NCBI GenBank assembly: GCA_903923915.1
Contig: CAIXZI010000122.1
Location: forward strand, 1-5,176
Length of the DNA stretch: 5,176 bases
Origin: an uncultured Bacteroidota bacterium
Lineage (GTDB): Bacteria; Bacteroidota; Bacteroidia; B-17B0; Aurantibacillaceae
Direction of reading: 5' to 3'
The position numbers were made by a program, and so were the translations under genes. Within the stretch, counting starts at the first letter, position 1; each line of letters opens with the position of its first letter. Under the pieces are notes generated by a model, which was not told the origin of the DNA, did no database searches, and was given only the letters and a program-made list of their open reading frames with translations. Below, piece after piece: positions 1-5,176 of the stretch.

Positions 1-51
1 ACACTTCAATCTTTTTATGATTACATAAAAAGGATTTTCGTTACAATCCCT
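1..51 (-). other. Structured intergenic element, cut by window edge
   Basis: This gene-free stretch beyond pntB holds two hairpins that share bases. The first pairs CTTTTTATG (11-19) with CATAAAAAG (24-32) around a 4-base loop, a perfect 9-bp stem. With G33 bulged it gains three more pairs (8-10 with 34-36). The second pairs GGATT (32-36) with AATCC (45-49). On the minus strand the second is followed by five Ts (31-27) and looks like a weak terminator. Both need bases 32 and 34-36, so they exclude each other. From memory, similar strings recur between genes in Bacteroidota genomes, but I cannot verify that or name a family. It could be a backup terminator, a structured RNA or a dispersed repeat. 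Confidence 0.35.
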
Positions 52-71
52 AACGCAATTATAGAGCAACA

Positions 72-103
72 AAAAAGCCACAAACAAATACCTGTGGCTT
101 TTT
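72..103 (-). terminator. Intrinsic terminator after pntB (bidirectional form)
   Basis: AAAAAGCCACA (72-82) pairs perfectly with TGTGGCTTTTT (93-103) around a 10-base loop. Read on the minus strand, the G+C-containing core is followed by six Ts (76-71). It lies about 20 bases beyond the pntB stop codon and should end the pntA2-pntB transcript. The stem is flanked by A and T runs on both sides, so it could also stop a transcript arriving on the plus strand from outside the window. Confidence 0.85.
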
Positions 104-122
104 AAATTTATAAATAATAAAA

Positions 123-1583
123 CTATTCCATTGTTTTTAATTCGGCAACCAATTCGGTAAGTGCTTTTTTAGCGTCGCCAAAAAACATAGAACATTTTGG
201 ATCGTAGAATAATAAATTATCAATACCCGCGTAACCCGCATTCATACTACGTTTGTTAACGATAACATTTTTTGCGCGGTCAACTTCTAAAATTGGCATT
301 CCGTATATTGGCGATGATGGATCTGATTTTGCAGCAGGGTTAACCACGTCGTTTGCACCAACAATTAATACTACATCAGTTTGTTCAAACTCAGGGTTAA
401 TGTCATCCATCTCTACCAACTTATCATACGATACGTTTGATTCTGCCAACAACACGTTCATGTGGCCCGGCATACGGCCGGCAACCGGGTGTATAGCATA
501 CTTTACCTCAACACCACGTTCTTCCAATAATAATTCTAACTCGTGTATAACGTGTTGTGCTTGTGCTACAGCTAATCCGTAACCAGGCACGATAACAACT
601 TTTTTAGAATAATTCATCAACACCGCTAAATCAGATACGCCCATATCTTTAATACTTCCTGTTACATCTGGTCCGGCAGCAGCAGTTGCACCAGCGCCAA
701 ACGCACCAAAAATTACGCTTCCTAAAGAACGATTCATGGCTTTACACATAATAACGGTTAATAGTGTTCCGGCGCTTCCCACTAAAATACCACCGGTAAG
801 CATTACTTTGTTGTCGTATAAAAAACCGCCAAAAGCCGCAGCTAATCCGGTAAATGAGTTAAGTAAAGAAATTACAACCGGCATATCTGCTCCACCAATT
901 GGTATGGTAAATAAAACACCATATACAATAGCAAGTGCTAATAGCACATAAATAAAATAGGAAACTAATTGGCCGCCAACAAGCATTACACCACCTGTAT
1001 AAACCAAGAATGCCATAAAACCAAGTGTTGCAATAAGCACAACCAAGTTAATGATATTGTATGCCGGTAAACGAACCGGTTTATTCATCGTACCATTCAA
1101 TTTTAAATACGCAATTACAGAACCTGAAAAAGAAATACTACCAATAACTAATCCTGCAAAAATGGCCAGTAAAAACCCGTATGGTGGATGATACTCACCT
1201 GTTAAAGCCGCACCCATCAATACTTTTGGATACTCTGCGTGGTAGTAATGATTAAATTCTATTAAAGAAATTAATGCCGCGCAGGCACCGCCCATACCGT
1301 TAAACATAGATACTAATTCAGGCATTTTAGTCATTTGGACTTTTTTGGCCGTCATCCAACCAATAATAGTTCCTAATGCAATAGCGCCAAAAATTAGTCC
1401 GTAAATCATGCCACTAACATCGCCATCGTGTAAAAAAATGGTTCCGAAAATAGCAATAGTCATACCTACGGCGCCCACCATATTTCCTTTGCGAGCAGTT
1501 TTAGCATTACCCATCATTTTTAAGCCCATGATGAAAGTTACGGAGCCTATTAGGTAACAGATTTCTAAAATAGTTTGTTTCAT
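123..1583 (-). CDS. pntB: NAD(P) transhydrogenase subunit beta (PntB)
   Basis: This is the beta subunit of the proton-translocating NAD(P) transhydrogenase, an inner-membrane enzyme that moves hydride between NADH and NADP+ coupled to proton entry, mainly to supply NADPH. The 486-residue protein has about nine hydrophobic segments between residues 6 and 280 (domain II), then a soluble NADP(H)-binding domain III. Visible motifs are MPELVSMFNG (87-96), GGADMPVV (230-237) with SLLNSFTG (239-246), PGYG-LAVAQAQ (333-343), HPVAGRMPGHMN (365-376), GANDVVNP (409-416), KRSMNAGYAG (444-453) and GDAKK (469-473). Asp233 and Asn242 match, by motif, E. coli Asp213 and Asn222. Asn95 seems to stand where E. 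coli has His91, as in many FNG-type homologues. I chose the ATG at 1583 because family similarity begins at MKQTILEICYLIG; the frame extends to a TTG at 1625, but those 14 residues do not resemble the family. It follows pntA2 by 98 bases and is followed by a terminator. The frame is intact. Confidence 0.97.
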   Translation of the reverse strand: MKQTILEICYLIGSVTFIMGLKMMGNAKTARKGNMVGAVGMTIAIFGTIFLHDGDVSGMIYGLIFGAIALGTIIGWMTAKKVQMTKMPELVSMFNGMGGACAALISLIEFNHYYHAEYPKVLMGAALTGEYHPPYGFLLAIFAGLVIGSISFSGSVIAYLKLNGTMNKPVRLPAYNIINLVVLIATLGFMAFLVYTGGVMLVGGQLVSYFIYVLLALAIVYGVLFTIPIGGADMPVVISLLNSFTGLAAAFGGFLYDNKVMLTGGILVGSAGTLLTVIMCKAMNRSLGSVIFGAFGAGATAAAGPDVTGSIKDMGVSDLAVLMNYSKKVVIVPGYGLAVAQAQHVIHELELLLEERGVEVKYAIHPVAGRMPGHMNVLLAESNVSYDKLVEMDDINPEFEQTDVVLIVGANDVVNPAAKSDPSSPIYGMPILEVDRAKNVIVNKRSMNAGYAGIDNLLFYDPKCSMFFGDAKKALTELVAELKTME

Positions 1584-1611
1584 ATTATAATTAGTTAATT
1601 CGGTAATAATG

Positions 1612-1624
1612 TGGCTAATAGCCA
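1612..1624. other. Short hairpin in the pntA2-pntB gap
   Basis: TGGCT (1612-1616) pairs with AGCCA (1620-1624) around a 3-base loop. In the minus-strand transcript it sits about 28 bases before the pntB ATG. On the plus strand it is followed by a T-rich run (ATTTTT), so it would look like a terminator against antisense transcription. It is short and may be chance; a role in mRNA stability or pntB translation is only a guess. Confidence 0.35.
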
Positions 1625-1638
1625 ATTTTTATTTGTTG

Positions 1639-1678
1639 GTTTAATTGTCGAATTATCAAATTGACTCATCGACTAATT
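1639..1678 (-). repeat. 8-bp quasi-periodic AT-rich array before pntB
   Basis: On the minus strand this 40-base stretch divides into five consecutive 8-base units. Three are close (the form AATTnrAy, for example AATTTGAT and AATTCGAC), and the first two end in AGTC. The ends also form an inverted repeat: AATTAGTCGA (1678-1669) against TCGACAATT (1651-1643), nine pairs with one bulged base and a 17-base loop. It starts four bases after the pntA2 stop and lies inside the pntA2-pntB transcript. AT-rich short-period arrays of this kind are, from memory, common between Bacteroidota genes. Its function is unknown. Confidence 0.5.
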
Positions 1679-1681
1679 ATT

Positions 1682-1987
1682 TTATTTTTTCTTAAACATT
1701 TCTAACATACGATCCGTAACCACAAAACCACCCACTACGTTTAGTGTGCCTAGTAATACGGCTAAAAAGCCAAGCACAAGGGCTAAATAATTACTTGTAT
1801 CAACGTGCAGCATCACATAAATAGCGCCTACAACCACAACGCCGTGTATAGCGTTAGCGCCACTCATTAAAGGTGTGTGCAATACCGTAGGCACACCACC
1901 AATTACTTCAATACCTACAAAAACAGAAAGCACAATAAAATAAATCATTTCTCTGTTGCTGCTTATAAAGTTTAAAATCTCATTCAT
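1682..1987 (-). CDS. pntA2: NAD(P) transhydrogenase subunit alpha part 2 (PntA2/PntAB)
   Basis: This 101-residue membrane protein is the C-terminal, membrane-embedded piece of the transhydrogenase alpha subunit, made as a separate chain in three-subunit enzymes. It packs with PntB to form the proton channel (domain II). It has about three hydrophobic helices, near residues 14-31, 46-62 and 67-90. The family signature VPTVLHTPLMSGANAIHG (32-49) and the end NVVGGFVVTDRMLEMFKKK (83-101) are present, and the length is normal. The ATG at 1987 fits the family start and lies about 20 bases below a good promoter. No Shine-Dalgarno sequence is visible, as is usual in Bacteroidota. pntB follows on the same strand. 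The NAD(H)-binding part, pntA1, would normally precede this gene but is absent here; a terminator and an unrelated gene lie upstream. Confidence 0.96.
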   Translation of the reverse strand: MNEILNFISSNREMIYFIVLSVFVGIEVIGGVPTVLHTPLMSGANAIHGVVVVGAIYVMLHVDTSNYLALVLGFLAVLLGTLNVVGGFVVTDRMLEMFKKK

Positions 1988-2007
1988 GATAATTTGTATT
2001 AGGTTTT

Positions 2008-2037
2008 CAAAATTACATTTTTAGATAACATATCAAA
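2008..2037 (-). promoter_or_regulatory. Bacteroidota-type promoter for pntA2-pntB
   Basis: On the minus strand, TTTG (2037-2034) is followed after 18 bases by TAATTTTG (2015-2008). This matches the known Bacteroidota primary-sigma consensus, TTTG near -33 and TAnnTTTG near -7. Transcription would start around 2000-2004, leaving a leader of roughly 15 bases before the pntA2 ATG at 1987. The TTTG box overlaps the T-run of the upstream terminator. The call rests on sequence and position only. Confidence 0.7.
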
Positions 2038-2066
2038 AAAGAAAAAGCCCCGAAAAACGAGGCTTT
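2035..2066 (-). terminator. Intrinsic terminator after the T9SS surface protein gene
   Basis: In minus-strand RNA, AAAGCCUCG (2066-2058) pairs with CGGGGCUUU (2052-2044) around a 5-base U loop, with one G-U wobble (bases 2060 and 2050). It is followed by UUC and six Us (to 2035). On the plus strand the same position is a C-A mismatch, so the structure favours minus-strand use. It lies 23 bases beyond the stop at 2089 and separates the surface protein gene from pntA2. Confidence 0.88.
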
Positions 2067-2088
2067 AACTTTAAAGTTTAGGGTTTGT

Positions 2089-2778
2089 TTAATAATTAAC
2101 CACTTTTCTGAAGGTTTTTTCTCCGGAACCTGTAATCACAGAAATAATTAAAAGGTTGTTTTCTGTGTTTCCTAAAGGGATGTAAGTTTTGTTGTTAGAA
2201 ATGTTGTCTTGTTTAATATCGGCAACAACTTTTTCTCCTAATATGTTTTGAACAGAAATAGTGGCATTTGTTTTAGCCGAATAATTAAACTGTACATAAT
2301 AACCTGTTTCATCTCTACTTATTTGCATGTTTTTTTCATTTGAAACAACCGATTTTATGCCCGTAGTAAACGAAGCGGTATCAACTGTTATTACTTGTTT
2401 ATATACCGAAAGGTCTCCACAAACCTGATTACTTGCGGTTAGGCTAACCAAATAATTTCCTGGTCCGGTGTATGAGTAAGATGGGTTAGCTGCGTTGCTT
2501 TGCGAGCCATCACCAAAATCCCAAGTGTAGGTATCAGCGTTTGTACTGCTATTTGTAAATAAAACAACCGCTGTATCATTAACTAAATTTACGGTATAAG
2601 ATGATGGCGTAAATAATGCGCCTGCAGATTGAGAGCCCTGTAAAGTATAGGCTACTGTACCGTTATTACAAGTTCCGCCAGTATTTATATCAACACTATA
2701 ATTACCCGCGTTGGCATTATATAAAGTATCTGAAGTTGTTTTGTTTAACGATGTTTTAACAATATTGTTAGAACCATC
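2089..2778 (-). CDS. T9SS surface protein, C-terminal part (after frame break): PKD domain and type A sorting domain
   Basis: These 229 codons continue the gene that begins above 5176, in a shifted frame. Numbering from the Asp codon at 2778, residues 1-35 complete a SprB-like repeat begun in the other frame. Residues about 60-133 are a PKD (Ig-like) domain with TYTWDFGDGSQSN (83-95) and the closing strand NYLVSLTASN. Residues about 140-229 look like a T9SS type A sorting domain: ISVQNILGEKVV (174-185) and the basic end FRKVVNY. Such domains direct export through the outer membrane and are usually cleaved as the protein is anchored or released. The frame has no ATG before the middle of the sorting domain; the only nearby start is a TTG at 2823, and residues from there to 2779 do not fit the family. 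It is therefore not an independent gene. A terminator follows. Confidence 0.85.
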   Translation of the reverse strand, partial: DGSNNIVKTSLNKTTSDTLYNANAGNYSVDINTGGTCNNGTVAYTLQGSQSAGALFTPSSYTVNLVNDTAVVLFTNSSTNADTYTWDFGDGSQSNAANPSYSYTGPGNYLVSLTASNQVCGDLSVYKQVITVDTASFTTGIKSVVSNEKNMQISRDETGYYVQFNYSAKTNATISVQNILGEKVVADIKQDNISNNKTYIPLGNTENNLLIISVITGSGEKTFRKVVNY

Positions 2779-5176
2779 TTTTCCAATAATAATTCCAAGG
2801 TGCAGATCCCGAAGCAGTAGCAATCATACGCCCATTAGCTGCATTAGCACAGGTTGGGTTTAAAGAACTACCCGAAACCGACAAGCTTGGATCTACTGTA
2901 ATATTTAAAACAAAACGTGCAACTGTTTCGGTGTCATTAACCGTTACTGTAATTGCACCCTGACGTAAATCGTAATCTGTGTTTGTGTAATTATCGTGTA
3001 GATTTAAACAAGCGCCACCAACTATGTTTTGTAAATGCAAAGCATTAATTGTATATTGAGTAGTAGTGCCGCTAAGTATTTTTACCGGAATAGAATAGTT
3101 TTGAGTTAATAATGGAAGCGCATTAATAGCGTAATTTGTACCCTGACTAATTGTTGTTACTTGTAAAACGCCATTCCAAGCTAAAGCCGGAGAATCATAA
3201 GAGTCAACACCTGTTGTAGCATTAGCACTAAAAGCTATCGCAGCTTCGCTTGCATTATTGCTTGCCCAAGATACTACCAAGCTAATATATGGCGTTGTAG
3301 AAGCGTTTTTAGCTGGGTGTCCGTTCTCTCTAAATAAAAAGTTTTGGTTGTTACCGCTTACTTTATCTGTTTCTGTAACAGATAGGGTGGTGATACTTGC
3401 CGCTGTGGTAATAACATAAAAACCGCCACCAGCAGGAATTACATCGTTAATAGCGTTTGTACCCGCAGCATAAGAAGGAACACTAATTCCACTACTTGCG
3501 TTGTAGGTTAAATAATCTCCTCCATTATACGTTGCACTATAAATATTTAAGGTAGCTAAATTTGGATTAGCGCTTACTAAAGCTGAATTTCTGGCCACCA
3601 CTTTGTTCCATGAAATAGGCGACGGGTAAGGGTTTGAAAGAAGGTTATATCCTTTATCTGCACCAGAACCCGTGCTGGTTAATGTTGGCCAAGTAAAATT
3701 ACCTGTTTTTGGAGTTCCGGTAACAGTTATTAATTCTGATGAAGATGTTGTACCAAAATAGCTATCGCCCATAAAAACCCAATACCCTACACCTGGTGTA
3801 ATTACAGAAGCTGTGCCGGTAATAGCTGGAAAAAGATCGGTGTTTTCTACATACGTTGTTACTGATGAAAATGGTGTGCCGCCATTTTGTGCGCTACCAT
3901 CGCTTGCGCAGCCGGTTGGACAAGTAATAAGAAATGTATTTGCCCAATCAGAAAAATGTTCGTTTGTTACACCCGCAGCACCCATCAACATCCAGTTGGT
4001 GGTGTTTCCTGTAGGTGGATTGTGATAAATTTGTGAAGTTATATTTCCGGTAATGCTTCCGCCAACTCTACCAATGCGCCCTACGTGACCAACCGTGCTT
4101 TGATCGGCAATTAATGTAATGTTTCCGCCACCCGCTAAAGTACCCGATGTTGGACAAATACTATCAATAACATTTAAAGCATTACCTAGGGTTAATGTTT
4201 TTGTGTTTCTGTTAAGAACAAGAGAGCTTAATGAATTAGTAGATGAGTTTGTTTGTGTCATTAACAAGCTATTTGTAATCGTTCCGGCGGTTGCTCCTCC
4301 AATACTAATTGATGAAGCCGAAGAGCCTGTGTAGCTTCCGTTTGCAATAGGTGTTGCAAAAGTAATAGAGCCATTTAGTGTTAATGTTTGTCCATTTAAA
4401 TTAACTGTGCCATTTGTGTGTGTGTAAGTACCCCCTGTAACAACCACTAAATTGTTTCCTAACGTTAATGTTTGTGCAACACTGTTTAGTGTTAATGTTT
4501 TTACCGCATTACTTGTGCCAACCGTTGTTTGATCCATAAACAAAGAGTTGGTAATGCTTGTTGCATTTATAGCCAAAGCACAAGTAGCAGAACCTTTAAT
4601 TACACCATTAGCCACCGTAGCAGGAAATGTTACAGCGCCACTTAAGGTTAGTGTTTGTGTGCCTAAACTTAAAGTTCCGCTTGTTTGGGTATAAGCCCCA
4701 CTAACCGTTAAAGGAGTTCCTAAAGTTAGGGTTGATGTGCCGCTTAAGGTAAAGTTATTGAGTGTTTGAGAGCCAACTGTCATAAATAAACTATTGGTAA
4801 TAGCTGTTGCAGATACCACTAAGTTTGATGAGGTAGAACCGGTTGTTGATCCATTTGCTGCAGATGAAGCCAACGTAGCTGTACCGCTTAATGTAAGCGT
4901 ATTTCCGTTAAGATTAACAATACCGCGTGTTTGTGTATAAGCACCCGAAACCGTTAAGTTGCTTCCTAAAGTTAGTGTTTGTCCTGTGCTATTTAATGTA
5001 AGGTTGTTTAGTGTTTGTGCGCCCGTTGTCATAACCAAACTATTAACAATACTTGTTGTAGAGATTAACAAGTTAGATGTACTTGATCCTGAAATTGTTC
5101 CGTTAGCAGATGATGCCGGAAGCGTCATTGTACCTGTTCCTATGGTTAATGTATTTCCGTTTAAATCAACAATACC
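2768..5176 (-). CDS. Large T9SS-type surface protein, repeat and central region (5' end outside window; frame broken at 3')
   Basis: The frame is open to the window edge, so the start and signal peptide lie outside; the ATG at 5128 is internal to a repeat. Numbering from the edge, residues 1-344 are four tandem beta-rich repeats, with a half repeat (GTLAGGGNITL) after them. Next come modules common in Bacteroidota extracellular proteins: HVGRIGRVGGSITGNITSQIY (364-384, the usual ARIG..tGnvt-type link), PGVGYWVFMGD (about 462-472), GYNLLSNPYPSPISWN (509-524), IPAGGGFYV (about 582-590), and a region with GVDSYDSPALAW (656-667), YAINALPLL and DLRQGAITVTV. A SprB-like segment begins near 770 (NPTCANAANGRMIATASGSAPW). 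No catalytic motif is visible, so an adhesin or matrix-like surface role is inferred. Composition is rich in Thr, Ser, Asn and Gly. The last three residues are frame-break artefacts. Joined with the following part, 1028 residues are visible. Confidence 0.85.
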   Translation of the reverse strand, partial: GIVDLNGNTLTIGTGTMTLPASSANGTISGSSTSNLLISTTSIVNSLVMTTGAQTLNNLTLNSTGQTLTLGSNLTVSGAYTQTRGIVNLNGNTLTLSGTATLASSAANGSTTGSTSSNLVVSATAITNSLFMTVGSQTLNNFTLSGTSTLTLGTPLTVSGAYTQTSGTLSLGTQTLTLSGAVTFPATVANGVIKGSATCALAINATSITNSLFMDQTTVGTSNAVKTLTLNSVAQTLTLGNNLVVVTGGTYTHTNGTVNLNGQTLTLNGSITFATPIANGSYTGSSASSISIGGATAGTITNSLLMTQTNSSTNSLSSLVLNRNTKTLTLGNALNVIDSICPTSGTLAGGGNITLIADQSTVGHVGRIGRVGGSITGNITSQIYHNPPTGNTTNWMLMGAAGVTNEHFSDWANTFLITCPTGCASDGSAQNGGTPFSSVTTYVENTDLFPAITGTASVITPGVGYWVFMGDSYFGTTSSSELITVTGTPKTGNFTWPTLTSTGSGADKGYNLLSNPYPSPISWNKVVARNSALVSANPNLATLNIYSATYNGGDYLTYNASSGISVPSYAAGTNAINDVIPAGGGFYVITTAASITTLSVTETDKVSGNNQNFLFRENGHPAKNASTTPYISLVVSWASNNASEAAIAFSANATTGVDSYDSPALAWNGVLQVTTISQGTNYAINALPLLTQNYSIPVKILSGTTTQYTINALHLQNIVGGACLNLHDNYTNTDYDLRQGAITVTVNDTETVARFVLNITVDPSLSVSGSSLNPTCANAANGRMIATASGSAPWNYYWKRWF
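2779..2782 (-). other. Frame break in an A4 run within the surface protein gene
   Basis: On the minus strand the upstream frame reads Trp-Lys and then the off-family Arg-Trp-Phe-stop (stop at 2770-2768). Removing one A from the A4 run gives Trp-Lys-Asp-Gly-Ser-Asn-Asn, which fits a SprB-like repeat (PWNYYWKDGSNN) and joins the two frames without loss. One extra A is the simplest reading, either a sequencing or assembly error or a real one-base insertion. A real insertion would remove the PKD and sorting domains and so block T9SS export. Confidence 0.85.
4145..5176 (-). repeat. Four tandem coding repeats of 82-89 residues
   Basis: The copies are 5176-4925 (84 aa), 4924-4679 (82 aa), 4678-4412 (89 aa) and 4411-4145 (89 aa). 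Each reads approximately G-x-V-x-LNGNTLTL, then ANG-x4-GS, TxITNSLFM, TLNNLTLNS, QTLTLG-NLTVSGAYTQT. Within a copy the motifs LNGNTLTL and LNSTGQTLTL resemble each other, suggesting an older half-length unit and a beta-solenoid or stacked-strand fold. The first copy starts exactly at the window edge, so more copies probably lie upstream. At DNA level the copies differ at many synonymous positions. The last copy is the most diverged at its end (VIDSICPTS in place of VSGAYTQT). Confidence 0.88.

Noticed and set aside
1..105. Plus-strand open stretch of 34 codons from the window edge to TAA at 103-105, as a possible C-terminus of a convergent gene
   Set aside because: It would run through the whole terminator stem and past the hairpins, with no recognisable protein features. 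The other two plus frames stop at 18-20 and 26-28, so a convergent gene could end there instead, but nothing supports it.
253..951. Plus-strand open frames opposite pntB (253-582 and 736-951)
   Set aside because: They are antisense to well-conserved pntB codons and have no family resemblance of their own.
1584..1625. TTG start for pntB, 14 codons upstream
   Set aside because: The added residues cross the hairpin and do not resemble PntB N-termini. The ATG at 1583 matches the family start.
2067..2078. 12-base palindrome AACTTTAAAGTT just after the surface protein stop codon
   Set aside because: It is A/T-dominated, next to a terminator, and not tied to any promoter; probably chance.
2779..2782. 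Programmed ribosomal frameshift joining the two parts of the surface protein
   Set aside because: The shift needed is +1 (or -2), A4 is a weak slippery run, and no classic -1 heptamer or stimulating stem-loop is evident. An extra base is simpler.
3813..4334. Plus-strand open frames opposite the surface protein gene (3813-4025 and 4119-4334)
   Set aside because: They lie antisense to a clear coding region and have no recognisable features; they are by-products of its codon use.
4145..5176. CRISPR or noncoding direct-repeat array
   Set aside because: The periodicity is about 250 bases, keeps a reading frame, and is stronger in protein than in DNA.
123..5176. A new multi-gene system such as a defence island or biosynthetic cluster
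   Set aside because: Only a housekeeping membrane enzyme and a surface protein are present. There is no nuclease, transposase, integrase, toxin pair or synthase, and no functional link between the two loci.

Overview
The window is AT-rich and has the marks of a Bacteroidota chromosome, probably Flavobacteriia or a related lineage. The main one is a large surface protein ending in a type IX secretion system (T9SS) sorting domain, with a PKD fold and a SprB-like segment before it. A second is a promoter of the Bacteroidota form TTTG-N18-TAnnTTTG. Starts also lack visible Shine-Dalgarno sequences. All genes seen lie on the minus strand, so transcription runs from high to low coordinates.

Layout in transcription order: (1) 5176 to 2089, the 3' part of one very large gene for a secreted or surface-anchored protein. 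Its 5' end is outside the window. It starts with four tandem repeats of about 82-89 residues, continues through beta-rich modules typical of Bacteroidota extracellular proteins, then SprB-like, PKD and sorting domains. The reading frame is broken once, at an A4 run at 2779-2782, so it reads as two frames. (2) 2066 to 2035, a strong intrinsic terminator. (3) 2037 to 2008, a well-matched promoter that starts inside the terminator's U-tract. (4) 1987 to 1682 and 1583 to 123, pntA2 and pntB, the membrane and NADP(H)-binding parts of the proton-translocating NAD(P) transhydrogenase. They are separated by a 98-base gap with an 8-bp quasi-periodic array and a hairpin. (5) 103 to 72, a terminator after pntB. 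(6) 1 to 51, a gene-free stretch with competing hairpins.

PntA2 and PntB form the membrane channel and the NADP(H) site of one enzyme. The third part, the NAD(H)-binding PntA1, is not in the window, so it must be encoded elsewhere or downstream. The surface protein gene is unrelated in function and is insulated from the pnt genes by its terminator. No convincing new multi-gene system is present. The points most worth a second look are the frame break, the structured element at the left edge, the periodic array before pntB, and the overlapping terminator and promoter.
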